A DNA stretch of 64,000 nucleotides, taken from Gloeophyllum trabeum ATCC 11539 (taxonomy: Eukaryota > Basidiomycota > Agaricomycetes > Gloeophyllales > Gloeophyllaceae). The translations under genes and the position numbers were made by a program. Positions 49,644 to 61,445 of this stretch are shown in pieces. The notes under the pieces are model-generated. The model ran no database searches and had not been told where the DNA came from. It saw only the letters and a list, made by a program, of their open reading frames with translations. The stretch's first letter is position 1; every line of letters starts with the position of its first letter. The stretch is from NCBI RefSeq assembly GCF_000344685.1, contig NW_006920412.1:2908537-2972536 (forward strand). The letters are read 5' to 3'.

Positions 49644-49650
49644 TATATAA
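49644..49650 (+). promoter_or_regulatory. TATA box of the Hsp20 gene
   Basis: TATATAA, 77 bases upstream of the Hsp20 start codon, just downstream of the heat-shock element. Confidence 0.75.
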
Positions 49651-49726
49651 GGTGCCCTGCATAGGCCGAACTCGTCAGCAGAAAATCAACGAACACTACA
49701 AACAACCTCCTACGACTTAACGCGCT

Positions 49727-50311
49727 ATGTCTCTTACCAACTTCTACGAGCCCTTCTTCTCCCTGTCCGACTTTGACCGCCTCTTCGATGAGGCGTTCTC
49801 TGCTCGGGCTGGGACGGGTGCGGGCAACCAGCAGGTTGCGCGCCAGAATGGCGGTGCATCTCGTTCTCTGAGACCTAGGTAGGTATTCAATTGCTCTACA
49901 AGCTTCGAACAAGATATCAACCACTTGTCTGCCAGGATGGATGTTCACGAGGACGCCGAGAAGAACCTTGTTACGGCTACCTTCGAACTTCCGGGTCTCC
50001 GCAAGGAAGACGTGAACATCGATGTTCACAACAACCAGCTCACGGTGTCTGGCGAGACCAAGCAGGACGCCAGCCGCGAAGAGAACGGGTATGCCGTCCG
50101 CGAGAGGCGCTACGGCAAGTTCTCGAGGACGATTCCTCTCCCGCAAGGTGTAAAGGTTAGTACATCGTTTCTTCGTAGTCTTTGAGCAGGTGACTGATAT
50201 GCTGGTTGGTAGCCTGAGGAGATCAAGGCCGGGCTTGAAAACGGTATCCTGACTGTCACCTTCCCCAAGACTAGTGCCGAGGCAGCTCCCAAGAAGATCA
50301 CCATCTCATAA
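49727..50311 (+). CDS. Hsp20-family small heat-shock protein
   Basis: Three exons: 49727-49878, 49936-50155, 50213-50311, giving 156 residues. The N-terminal part MSLTNFYEPFFSLSDFDRLF is hydrophobic and typical of class-I-like sHsps. The alpha-crystallin domain runs MDVHEDAEKNLVTATFELPG, NNQLTVSGETK, YGKFSRTIPLP and LENGILTVTFPK (the conserved GxLxVxFP). The end is APKKITIS, a short IxI-like tail motif (ITIS). ATP-independent holdase forming large oligomers in the cytosol. The 5' UTR is A/C-rich (49680-49726), as in many heat-induced fungal genes. Confidence 0.95.
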
Positions 50312-50569
50312 GCCCGACAATCTACTACCCGCTTCATTACACATTCATCGAGGGATTTGGAGGATATTGCATTGCACCTTGCTTTCGTTACGCCATCCGT
50401 TGCATAATCACTTGCATTCCATTCATGTAGCAAATATCATTTGTATCTGTAGTCAATACTCGCACAATATCACTCCATTTCTGACGTCGTGCATGATGTG
50501 ATACTTCCGGTAGTTTCGCTTGACAGCAGAGCCAGCGCAGAGAATCAATGATAGAGCGCGCATATTGTC

Positions 50570-52080
50570 ACCATTAGTTGCGCTGAGGGGTGCAATATTT
50601 GCAGGAGAGCGCGCAGCTGCGAACTTGAGCACATCTTGAGGTACTTTCTGGCCCTCAGTTGAGCTTGTGGAAGCAAGATTGCCGCCCTGATCGTCGTATA
50701 CAACAGAATTCGAGACCGCATCGACCTGACGATCATATCTGTTGCCTGCGAGATCTGTGTAGCTGAAAGTGTTGTTATAAGGAGGATAATAGTAGCCGCC
50801 TGTAACGGCGGTGAATGATGGTGTGGAACCAATGCATTCGGGACATACCGGCTATTTGATGCATTTGGATGGTAGAACCTTTGATAAAGGGACCAGGAAG
50901 CAAGGTGCGAGGGTACGAGTGGTCGAACGTCGTGGATGTGAGGTGAAACATCAGCTCGGTGGGTCCTTGACGACTGACGAACACTCACAGTGGGTCGCGA
51001 TGTCTATTGCCAGCGGTTGAGAAAATTCGTCTATTAGAAGCCTTACTTCTCGGAAAGGCCCATCACCCTAAGTTGTTTCCGACCCAATATCATCGGGATT
51101 TTCATTCGCGGCGTTGTGATACTAGCCTATTGATCTGTTCTGTTCGCTTTATGCTGCAGTAGCGATTACCCAGACTTTTTCATCCGCATTCCCCAAAGCA
51201 TAGAGTTTTGGGTAGTTCTGAACAGCATGCTGAGGTACGGTGACGTTGAGCTGCGAATGGGATCAGGACGTGATATCTATCATGAATACAGCGAAGAATA
51301 AGCAGCCTACAGAGTAACTAGGGGGCACAGAATTGGGCCCCCGTGTTCCCAGCTGTATTTCCCTATGGGTATGTTAACATTGGACTTCTTCGCCGCCGGG
51401 TAGTCGGTAGTCGTCGCTCGACTGGTCAAACGTAGCGTGCAACTGCGCCGGGAAGAGAAACGCACGTCACCAATATACCTCGGAGACGTCAGATCTCATG
51501 CACACTGGCATGTTCACCGTCGAGCCCGCTTTCAATGGGGATACCACGTCACGTCTGTAAGGTACGTCCAGATGATGCCATCCCCGCCGACTCGCTCGGG
51601 AGTCGAGGTGCGCCAGACTTGATATAATAGTTCATTTCTCGGGGATTAGCAGAATGTCTACACTGCACTTACTTTCGACGCCTTGGAAGGTGAAGGTCAC
51701 GGGACGGTCGTATTGTGTTCCGTTAGACGTGACCGTAGAATTGAGGCTTATAAGTACAGGCCCAGGTGCCTGTACCACTGCAATCGGTCGGAGGTCTGCA
51801 CATGTGAACAAAGACTCGTGTTGGTGCTGTTGTGGTAGACGTACGCGTACTGGACAATCTCGGGACTACCGTAATCAGCGCAGTGATATGATTGCAGGTG
51901 ACTGAGCTTAATCTCCGTAGGAATCAGCTGAAGTACGACTAACAGACAAGTTGTAGGAAAGGAAAGGAGGAGTGGAGGAGACGACGAACGTTAGAATCTC
52001 GATGGTGCATTGCTTGGCACCCGACGGAAGGGTCAAGGGTTTGGTAAATTGGAAGTCCACGATGAGCGCTGCTCTGACGA
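50570..52080 (-). pseudogene. decayed PNGase A-family (peptide N-glycosidase/amidase A) gene
   Basis: In order on the minus strand, segments match the family: LIVDFQFTKPLTLPSGAKQC (about 52075), YGSPEIVQY, SLNSTVTSNGTQYDRPVTFT, WRTSTPERVGGDGIIWTYLT, ESGLDGEHAS-LHATF, YPAAKK, LNVTVPQHAVQNYPKLYA, YHNAANE, GDGPFREVRLLIDE, TTFDHSYPRTLLPGPFIKGS, and FSYTDLAGNRYDRQVDAVSN. They are broken. There is a frame change with loss of about 18 codons after DVTWY (about 51545). A second frame change lies before YPAAKK (about 51405). An in-frame TAG stands at 51070-51068 just before GDGPFREV. A large part between IDIATH and TTFDHSY (about 50975) is missing. No intron explains these. It is probably a dead copy of a secreted glycoprotein-processing enzyme. 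Confidence 0.8.
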
Positions 52081-52566
52081 GTAAGCTTCGCAATACGTAT
52101 ACCGGAAGGATGGCAGATGCCCTCTCTTATGTCCATGTCAGACTCACATCTTCTCGTCATCCGTATGTACCTCGCATCTGTGTAACACGCGCGAGATAGA
52201 ATGCCACCATTTGGCTCCCTCTAAGGCTCGGCAGCGTCGTTCCATCCGTGTAGCTGTAAACTTCTGATAGCGGCAAAGTCCGAATGTGACCCGTACGGCT
52301 AGTTGAGTCGAGGAGGCTGAGGTAAGAGGGGGGATTTACACGCAGGCGTATGGCCTTCATGCGGTTCCGATTGTACATGAGAAGCTGCATCCTCTCAGAC
52401 GAATTTCACAAGTTCTGTCCAGGACCTGGGAAGGTGAGCGACGAATAACGAACAGTGCGGCTTATGTATATGTCAGCATCTCCGCTGGAAGAATACAAAT
52501 TTATTGAGGCCCGTTGACTCTTTACTGTTACATTCGGGAGGAATGCTGATACCTTCACCCCTTGCT
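52081..52566. other. unassigned sequence upstream of the pseudogene
   Basis: A minus-strand frame at 52390-52157 (77 codons, SLLDSTSRTGHIRTLPLSEV ..) is open but not recognised. It could be the lost N-terminal part of the PNGase A-like gene or chance. Confidence 0.3.
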
Positions 52567-53217
52567 TCAAGACCCAAAGAGCGTCTGGAAAGTCGTCGCC
52601 TTATGCCTAGATATAGCGGACAGATTGAACATGTATACGTCCGGAGAAAAGTGAGAAGAAACATACCCCAAATATGCCAGTCCTGGGTCGTAGAACGTAC
52701 TGTACATATGTTCGTGAGTGAGGTATAAACTTCACATGACGGCTAAGACTAACATATAGCCCCGTTCGCCTGGGACGCCAAGTCTCTCCTTGAAGTGCCC
52801 AAAGAACGCTTTACTGTATTTTTCGTTCGCCTCGGGGTTGATGTTGTTGAGACTCGTCTAGGATGGCAGGTCACATGCAGCGGATGTAGCTACGTTTTGA
52901 GTGTTATGACTTACGATCACCATGAGAAACGCGGGATCGAATGTCCCGTGGAACGAGAGATTCTCGTCATAGTTATAGCTGACTGATATGTATTGCTCCG
53001 GCTTGCTCAACGTCTCTGCGGCAAACTAAGAAGCGTATATTTATCATGATGCCATTCCCCTCCGGACACAAGCTACTGACATACCTTCGAAAACTCCACA
53101 ATAAAGACCCTGATATCGGGAACCTGGCACGGTATAACCAATATCATTCTCTGTGTAACTTAAGCGTGATTCTGTTAGACACACCTTAACGTTGGTCGTT
53201 ATCACGAGAGCTGGCAT
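52567..53217 (-). CDS. MIF-family tautomerase-like protein
   Basis: Five or six exons encode about 115 residues. The start is MPALVITTNVK (53217), spliced to VPDIRVFIVEFSK, then FAAETLSKPEQYISVSYNYD, LSFHGTFDPAFLMVI, TSLNNINPEANEKYSKAFFG, HFKERLGVPGERGYI, TFYDPGLAYLG and HKATTFQTLFGS, with TGA at 52569-52567. The fold-defining order and Pro2 (the catalytic base after Met removal) match the macrophage migration inhibitory factor superfamily. The active-site Lys32 equivalent falls in a less certain place. Family members are small trimers with keto-enol tautomerase activity, and the fungal function is unknown. A TATA box stands about 55 bases upstream. Boundaries of the second exon are the least certain. 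Confidence 0.88.
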
Positions 53218-53269
53218 GGAGGGCAGAGGCAAGCAGTATCCACATCCTGAGCTGAGTCATGCCGCCGGA

Positions 53270-53276
53270 ATATAAA
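53270..53276 (-). promoter_or_regulatory. TATA box of the MIF-like gene
   Basis: The minus strand reads TTTATAT about 55 bases upstream of the MIF-like start codon. Confidence 0.45.
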
Positions 53277-53840
53277 GCCAAGGAGGCTGCCATGATCGAG
53301 GCCCGACCACCGAAATGGCCACGAGTGAGAGCTTGGGAGAGGAGCTCGAGGGAACTGCGAATGCGATTCAGGCGGCCGGTCCGTCGGATGAAATGTTACA
53401 CAGTAATCAGTGTTACAGTGTGACAACTGTAATCAGCGTTACAGGCCATTCACTTTGGAAACCACCATCCACCTCGAGCTCGAGGACGGGGATGCCAGGC
53501 TTGCAGTGAATTGATACGCCGGCCAGCAACTATGGTGTCATAGACCTACTAAGTTCTGATGGGTGTGAGTCCTAGCAGTCAACTTGCCATCGTATGCTGG
53601 GCCTGAGTCAGCCAGGAAATGGATTAGGCAGCCTGAGGAATCCGGACGTTAGCAAGGTTTGACTACCATCTTTCTGTATTCTGCAGTTGTCGTTCTATTA
53701 TCTCAATCAAGAGTCTGATGGCCCCTGACTAAGACCATCGAATTGCGTCAGACGTAGTGTCAGTGGCAGATGACTATAAAGAACCGCTCAGGCTCAGGCT
53801 TTGGCTACCTCTAGCCTTCGAATTCATCGCGCAAAGCACC
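53277..53840. other. divergent intergenic region, MIF-like gene / first hydroquinone reductase
   Basis: About 560 bases without a gene. A cluster of TGTTACAGTGTGACA-like TAC/GTA repeats lies at about 53396-53442. Confidence 0.35.
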
Positions 53841-55194
53841 ATGAGCAGGGACACCCGGAGCCAATCAGACGTCTCAAAGCAGCTCATTGAGAAAGATGGA
53901 TCTTTCAAGCGGCCAGACAGTGTCTTCCGCAACTGGGTCGAGAAAGGTGGCAAGTTTGCGCCTGAGGCAGGTGGGTGCATGCGACGGACTGACCGTATAG
54001 AGCCTGCATACTCACCGATAACACTGTTTCAGGGCGCTACCATCTCTATGTGGCATATGTGTGTCGTACGTGCTTCCACTGGGCGATCGTCCTAATCCCT
54101 GAGTGAATATGGACCCACAGCATGGGCGACAAGAACACTTATCGTCCGAAAGCTGAAGGGCCTCCATAATATCGTTAGCGTGACTGTGGCGTCCTCTCGC
54201 ATGGATGAGCATGGGTGGCCCTTCGCCAACGTCGATAAGCTCCCTGGTGCCGAGGAAGATCCTTTCTACGGATCCGAACACATCAAGGACCTCTACCTCA
54301 GGGTAGATCCCGATTATACTGGCCGGTAATCTTCATGGCTTTCCCGTACCCTCACAGCGGGAATGCTGATAATTGAGTCAGGTTTACCGTCCCGATTTTG
54401 TGGGACAAGAAACTCGAGACCATCGTAAATAACGAGAGCTCTGAAATCATTCGCATCCTGAACAATGCATTCAACGACCTCCTTCCGGCAGACAAGGCTG
54501 CGCTGGATCTCTACCCGGCGAATCTGCGTCCGGAGATCGACGAGGTCAACGATTGGGTCTATCACACCGTGAATAGTACGCATATTTCTGTGGCGCAATT
54601 CAGCCTATCACATTGACGAATCAATGGAAGACGGAGTATACAAAGCCGGTTTCGCCAAAACCCAGGACGCGTATGAAGCGGCAGTGAAGCCGCTCTTTGC
54701 GTCGCTCGACAGGCTGGAGAAGATGCTCGACGGGAAGGACTACCTGATCGGTGGGCAGCTGACCGAAGCTGATGTCCGCTTATTCGTGACTATCGTTCGT
54801 GCCTCGTTCCAAACGCTGCCATCGGTGGCGGATCTGATAAGACATCCATAGATCCGGTTCGACGTTGCGTACTTCGGTGTGTTCAAGTGCAACGTCCGAA
54901 GCATCCGCCATGACTACCCGGCACTGCACAAGTATGTTGATGTACTCTGCCTCGGTAGGTGCGACGATGCTGATTGGCTGCTGTTTCCCCCAGATGGGTT
55001 CGGAAGCTGTATTGGAATCATGACCCGTTCAAGTCTACAGCCAACTTCGACCACATCAAAGCCGGGTACTACTCCAACAAAGGGGTGAGTGATGTACAGT
55101 TCACAACGTAAGAAGAGACTTGGTAACCAGGTTCTAGGTCAATCCCGCTGGGGTTGTGCCTGTTGGGCCCCTTCCGCCGATCGAGCCGTTGTAA
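53841..55194 (+). CDS. glutathionyl-hydroquinone reductase (xi-class GST, Ecm4/Gto type), copy 1
   Basis: The start is MSRDTRSQSDVSKQ (53841), then GSFKRPDSVFRNWVEKGGKF and RYHLYVAYVCPWATRTLIVR. The Cys of VCPWA is the catalytic residue that marks xi/omega transferases; its Pro codon is split by an intron. SVTVASSRMDEHGWPF, FTVPILWDKKLETIVNNES and EIIRILNNAFN complete the N-domain. The C-domain has VYKAGFAKTQDAYEAAVKPL, YLIGGQLTEADVRLFVTI, CNVRSIRHDYPALHK and HIKAGYYS, ending with VNPAGVVPVGPLPPIEPL and TAA at 55192-55194. The enzyme reduces glutathionyl-hydroquinones to hydroquinones, a step in handling lignin-derived quinones. A short extra reading frame precedes the chosen ATG. It has a paralogue at 61978. 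Confidence 0.93.
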
Positions 55195-57371
55195 TGAGGA
55201 AGTCGCTGATAAATCAATCTCTCTTCATGTACTACTAGCAAGGTCTTGTATCGCCAACGTTTGAGGTCTGACATCGAATGTATCGCAGCTCGACCGTGCT
55301 CCCGGAGGTTGGCGTTTCTGTGACTGATCATAATGTTCGGCCTGCATGCCTACATTCACTTCACAATGCCGTGCCGGCGATGGTCGCGAATGACTCTGAC
55401 GATCGAAGCTAATCTCAAGATCCAGTGGGTCCTCATGGAGCCCTATGGAACGGTATGTGTGCGTGCCATTCTCACCGTTGCCGTCTTTCCTGCCCTTGAC
55501 TCCTCTTGCGCCCTGTGGAGCTAGGTGACTCGTCACGCATCATCGCACCACTCACCTCGCTCGAGCCTCCAAGCACAATGACGGAATATAATTACCTCAA
55601 GATTGCTGTCGCACTGACTTCAATGCTCCAACATGTCTGAAGACTGAAGCTCCCATGTCGAGGAGATACCCTGGCTCTGCGGTGGGGCCTCCCACCAGTG
55701 TCAGCGGTCCTCGAAGGACCCTCCAGCGAAGTGCGGCTCTGATCGGGCTCGTGGATCGCGAAATGAACACCCTTCCCCGAGATGCAGTAGACAAAATGGG
55801 CAAGACGACACCGGTTATACCCAAGCATAGCTGTCTTATGACCAGGTGAGTCGAGATCAATCTATCATTAACACCATACCAGTGCCGCATGCAGTGCAAA
55901 CACTCACTGAAGCCGGATATCTGATCCGTACCCTGGGGCACCGCAGTTTGGACATGGGAGAATCTAAGGAAGTATGAGTTTGCCATTTGCAACCGAACGT
56001 ACGGTCACGGTATTGGGTGCTGCCAGGAAGTCCTGGTCTCGACGTACCGTGCACACTGGACACTGTGTTAACATATCAATTCTCAAGCCGCCTGCTTCGC
56101 CACAGGAAAGATCGAGCAGTGCCCATATCCAAGGGCATTCCCTGGCACGCACGAGTCCTAGCTTCACTTCACTCGAGGCCCGTGACGCATTGCTCTCCCA
56201 GTGCAACTCCTTCGCGAAGACACGCTCACCTTCTTTGAATGTGGGGGAAAGGCGTTTGCGGAGTTGGTATCCACGGCGTGAATATTCCAAGACAGTCGAT
56301 GCTTTGACAGACGAAAGCTACGGCACTAGTACTGCTGTCAGTTGTCCGGCCGCGGTCTTTCCTTGCAGAAGTGGTTCAACGATGTTCAACGTCTGAGATA
56401 AGATGGATGGCCGATGATCACCTGACAGGTACTCACATGACTCCCTTATGAACGAATGTATTCTGATTCACAGGTATTGCACGGTCTACAGGAACACTAT
56501 GAACACATCCCGGGTTAGACCCACCTTCTCAAAATTAATGAGCTGTGGATGCAAGACTGGGACCGTACGGATTTGTATTTCTTTGCTTCTAGAATTGTAG
56601 AGACGGCGAAATGTACATGTACTTCGGACCCGGTAATGGGATCCCACACCCATGAGATATCGCTATCGACAACAGCAATTATGACTGCTGTTGTCGAGCT
56701 CTTACAGCGGATGTACCTGCTTCTAGCGCGATTGCTACTTCGCGAGTCGCGACCTGGATCTCCCGTGCTGTTTCATCTGAGGGAGGAAGCAATCCTCATG
56801 CCAGGGTAGATATCGGAGGGAAGACTATGTTCCTTCAATATCGAAGCTCTCTGAGCAATGTCGAGTCCAGGCCCGCCATTGACACCTTCGCTTAGACTGT
56901 ACTTAGATGGGGTACACACCTTGTTGTCAATGACAGCCCATTCAAAGCCGTGCCGTGCTGCCGATATTGGCCCTGACTCTAGCCAGGGGAAAGCCAGATA
57001 AAGTATCCAATGGCCAGAGTAAATAGATTCGAAGACACATCTAGCGTCCACTAGGTTCTTGTTGCCCGGCGACTCGCATGTGCACGAGCGGGAAACAGTG
57101 TTCAGTAGACTTGCTGCTTTCCGTGAATTGTTCGAAGCAGCGATGCGAAAGATTGTGATTGAAGAATATTATGGTAGAAAGTGATAGCGCTATGTGATAG
57201 ACAGCAGCCGTACACATCGTTGAGTCTGGTGGTTGCGAAACAACGTCCGAATTGTAAGCTATGAGAATTCCCATATATGGCAGGACATTGCCCATATTTG
57301 GGTTGTTACAGATCGCTCGATTTAGAGTCCACGCGCCACAAGCGTCGCTTTCCGCATCACCCCGACACCTT
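55195..57371. other. 2.2 kb without an assigned gene
   Basis: The longest frames (55974-56396 plus, 140 codons; 56290-55964 minus, 108 codons; 55992-55597 minus, 131 codons) overlap one another. The minus-strand ones look slightly more gene-like (LRKRLSPTFKEGERVFAKEL) and have plausible GTGAGT donors, but I recognise no family and could not build a continuous model. It may be a decayed gene. Confidence 0.35.
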
Positions 57372-57877
57372 ATGTCGTTCCTCTCTGGCTCTCTCGCGGG
57401 CGCGCTGGTAGCGGGCGGGGTAAGTGCGATTAGATGAGTGGTCGAGATTTTATCTCACTGTGATTTCTCTAGGTTTACTATGGATTTTCAAATCTGATTC
57501 AATCAAGGTGCGGAGAACGCCCCAAATTGAATGCTTGGGATTCATATTTATCTTCGAATATTTACAGAACGCAAGCTCATCGCGCAGAGTCAGCATTCCT
57601 ACTTTGCAACGTGGTATGAGACGTGCTAATACCATGAACTGCTTGCACCAGCTTGCACGACCTATCTCGACGCCTACTCAACCCACCTGCCGCGCTGAAC
57701 GCACCTCCACCAGCTGCTGAGCGTATTCACCACGATGCCTTTTCAACACAATTGAAAGACCGGTGGAACCACGAGATCGAGGGGCTCTTCCGGACGTCGA
57801 CAGAGTTGGCCGCGAAAGGGAGGGATTGGGCGAAGCGGACGTTGTACGGAGCCAGCGGTGGAAAGGAGAAGTTCTGA
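57372..57877 (+). CDS. MIC12: MICOS complex subunit Mic12-like
   Basis: Four exons: 57372-57419, 57473-57507, 57568-57588 (21 nt), 57652-57877, giving 109 residues. The N-terminus MSFLSGSLAGALVAGGVYYG is a single membrane segment rich in Gly/Ala, then FSNLIQSRTQAHRADLHDLS, RRLLNPPAALNAPPPAAER, LKDRWNHEIEGLFRTSTELA and WAKRTLYGASGG. This order (membrane segment, RTxxHRADLHxLS, WNxxIEGLFR, WGRRxLYG) is that of fungal Mic12/Aim5 proteins of the inner mitochondrial membrane, which shape crista junctions. Phases close only with the 21-nt third exon and a GTCAGC donor. Confidence 0.85.
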
Positions 57878-60590
57878 ACACTTGTTGAGTAGAGTCTGCT
57901 CTGTCTTTCTACATGATTCACGCCGCTCCATCTGCTGCTGCCGAACGAGACATTGCAGAGAGAATAGACGCCTTGACCTAGCCTTGTCTCCCGCAGGGTG
58001 TCAGCAGCCTGATTTCAGCAGCGAGCATCACCAGGCGTCATGATACTGCGCCAGTGATGCCATGGAAGCTATTATTTTCGAGTTTACGACCGCAGGTCAT
58101 TCATTACCATCCAAGGCGGGCCAACCGTTACACCTACTCCATGACCTTCGGACCGTACGTCGCATTCTGTGGACTCCATTCTCCTGCATCTCCCTCCAGT
58201 ATATCTCATGCCTGTTGCCGTGAAGTCTTGGAGCTAGTCGAGATGAATCACTGCAAGCCAAGCTCGGAGCCCAATAGATGGGTGACAGACTCGTCAGTCA
58301 CGACGGCAATGATCGAGGGCTGTGGTATACCTCGCCGGGTTGGTGATGGTGCCAACGCTATGTTACGAATTGCCCTGCAAGTCTGTCATGCCAAGTCGGG
58401 AGGCAGGGCACATTCCGCCGAAGCAACTTCGCATGCACAACAAAGCGCAATAATTGCTACGTACCGCGGCTCGCAAGAGCGGTTCACTTTTCCCGACGAA
58501 TGACTCCGTTCCTACTCAATATTGACACAGGAGGCAATCGGCATTGATCCAATTGCCCCACAATGCCTCCCATAATTGCCGCTTCACATATGCTACTCTC
58601 TATTTCCATACAGCACGGAATCTCCTGTCTTTGCACAGCTCATGACATCCGGGATCGATCTTCGACCGCGGGATTCAAACGACACTCCGGAGGACACTCC
58701 TATGTACCGGATAATATCTTCGAGGGTATGAGCTGCTCGATCTAGACCAGCTAGAACTACCGTAGATATCAGAATGCAGCCTTCATTCGAGGGTTGCATA
58801 ACTTAGTCGATCGAGACATCCGCATTCAATCATAAAGGAGTAATGCGAGAGCCGTTGTTATCATTTGTCCGATTGCTCCTGTGGCTACTTAGCTTTGTGT
58901 CTGCGACGGGCAACAGAAGCAAAGGTTGCCAGAAGGGATATACATTAAAATACAGAAGGATCGAAAAGGGCCCCGTTTTGGCAGACGTTGGAGAGGAATG
59001 TGCAAAAGAAAAAAGCAAAGAGTTGGGTAGGAAGAATTTAAATGAAAGTACTCGACCTCATTAATATTGTTCGATAGAGCCGCGAGCATTGTCCGACCGC
59101 ACTGATGTCCCCAGATTGGAGGGCGTCGACAAGCTCCAGATGAATAATAGTGAGTGCGTTTGGTATCGGACGCTCTGGCGGGCTTCTGTCACGCTTTGAT
59201 CTTTACATCCTCTCGGCGGGCCGAATAGCATAAAGAGCGGCCAAAAGATGCTGTCAATGTCCATGTAGAAAACTGCTTAACTGACTAGAGCATTCGCATC
59301 CTAGCGGGGAGTGGATATTACGCTACTAGCGAAACCACTGAATACGCTGTGTCTGAGGCACCATGCCCGCGATGGAGTGACAGACACCACCGATGGCGGG
59401 AAGGCCTACATTGTGTACGCCTCCATTGTTGCTAAAGCATCAGGTCCCGAGAGGCCCACCGTCCAATAGCACAAACATCGACCGGTAATCAAGTGGAACC
59501 CTGGCCCGACCTGCCTCCACTATATGGCAGGTTGCTTCAGCGATGATATCAGGCATCAGTGAGGCGACTGCACGACTTTTCTTGGTCCTTCTTAATGAAA
59601 GGGACGGTACGTAACCGCCTGCTTGGTGCCTGCCGGGGAGTGCTGCTTAGAATAGCAGAACGAGTGACTAGGAAATTATGCTAACATCATGAAGGCCAAG
59701 CGAGCACTCACTTGGAGATTCGGCCTTAGCGAGAGATGATGTTACACCAAGGGGGTAACGCTTTATACACTTAGCCTGAGGCTACATTCTCCGCAATGAT
59801 GAGAAAGAGACAGCTCGGCCAATGGCGTTTTCGCCTTAACGACAGCGAGCTCCACCGTCAACGCGTTAACTGTCCACCAGAAACCCAGGTAAGAGTTCTG
59901 CCAATAGCATAAGTACCTGGTGGACCCCGGCCCACTCGAATGGGCGATTGCTTTGACGTTGGATATCTGCCACCATCGTCGCGCAGTCAAGGGTGTGGCA
60001 CGAGTTCAAATGGTCTGGAGTTTTCGTGATTAGAACTTGAAGCGGCACGTAAAGGCATACTTTGTACCTGCTGGGGAGAGCTTCTGACAGGCTTTCGACA
60101 TTCATTCCAAGGGAAGAGCGTAATGTGCCAGGCCCGAGCTATCCGAGATGACAAGCTTGGGCAACATACCAATGTTGTATTGACTCATGTGACCGCACCT
60201 GAATAACTATAGGCGACAAGCGGGAATGGAAAGAGACATCAGCTCGAACTAGGCGGTGCTTTTTCATGTTCTCGTGTCAAGGAGGATAGGAAGGCAGCCG
60301 AACTGAGTGAGAGTGTATCGCTGAGCAGCCCAGAGCCTAAATGAACGCCGGAAGAGCTCTGTTAGTTGCAATCCAGCTGCTGGTAATGGCGAGACAAAAT
60401 TATCAGTTGAGACAAAGCAATTGCTCGAAGCACAAGCTTGAGGCAGGTCAATCCGCAGATTTTACGCCACCCCTGGTGTTTAGAATAGACACAAAACCGG
60501 GACAGAAAGAATATGGTTGCAAATGCCATGCTTAAACGACCATATTCTCTCTACCACTTGTTACCGTTGCTCTTCAGACCTCGGAACCAG
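57878..60590. other. 2.7 kb without a recognisable gene
   Basis: Only short overlapping frames occur. The longest (58054-58503, plus, 149 codons) has no intron structure and no recognisable motif. The minus strand around 60105-59763 has two frames that might be exon fragments but match nothing I know. The region lies between the Mic12 gene and two inverted-repeat structures and may be transposon-rich decay. Confidence 0.4.
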
Positions 60591-61228
60591 TACTATCATT
60601 TTGGGGGTTCTGTCAAAGTCAGATTTTTGACAGAACTCCGAAATCTCAACAAACATGTAACGGGTGACTTAGCAGATTGGTACATAGGTGAATTGTAACC
60701 CGTAGAGAACGCCTGTGAAGTCAGAACTGTCATATCTTCTACCATTGTTGAATGGGAGGACGAATACTGTCCAAACAGCCCAGTGTAATCATGAGAAACA
60801 GGCCTGATGTATTAGATCTCTGGGCCTACAGTCTTCCGGCAAATATCGGCTCACTGGGGAACACTGTAATTTGTATAGCTAAACATGGTTCACCCACCCG
60901 ATTGGTGTTAAAGCAATTCCAACTGCTCCTATCGTATGTTTGACAGAAGTGCAAGGGTCCTGGGGGTGACAAATGCGTGACGAAATTGGCGCGGATTCCT
61001 TACTGTGACTCGCGTGTGATGCTTTGACAGAACTACCTGGGACTGTGGGTCCGTCACCGGCATCTCTCTCTATTATTTTTTGCCCAGTCAATTAAGGTGG
61101 TTATTTGCGCAGATGGTACTTAGGAGGGTTTATTATGATGCCTGACTGAAAGTAAAATGATGGTCCAAGGAGCGGGCCTGTGGCAGGCTGTTTTCCGAGA
61201 TCTTGACAGAACCCCCAAAATGATAGTA
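60591..61228. repeat. 26-bp perfect inverted repeat arms 586 bp apart
   Basis: 60591-60616 (begins TACTATCATTTTGGGGG) is the exact reverse complement of 61203-61228. The inner end of each arm, TTGACAGAA on one strand, recurs inside the element at about 60630, 60941 and 61024, and forms a small hairpin with the left arm at 60607-60635. It could be a foldback or miniature transposon. No coding content and no clear target duplication were seen. Confidence 0.6.
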
Positions 61229-61445
61229 AACCAAGAAAGTGTCGCTGTCTCGATGATCTCGGAGAATATAAAATTACTTGCTTTTAGGGGATATATGTTG
61301 GAACACCATCGAAAACACCTGCGTACACCTGATTTTTGTGCCAGCTTGGTGCCAGCAACATTGTGGTCTCGAACATATGGAAGTGTCACCCCGTCACAGG
61401 TAATGTAACACTCTTGCTGAAGTCATCATATTGACCAAAGCAAGA

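Noticed and set aside
55597..57051. Minus-strand fragments resembling a class II aldolase (ARHGFEWAVIDN and LGITGVVLPIL)
   Set aside because: The two short matches are over 1 kb apart, no sequence between them fits the family, and no spliced frame connects them. Likely chance.
58054..58503. 149-codon plus-strand frame
   Set aside because: No recognisable domain, no intron though neighbours have many, and composition like non-coding sequence.
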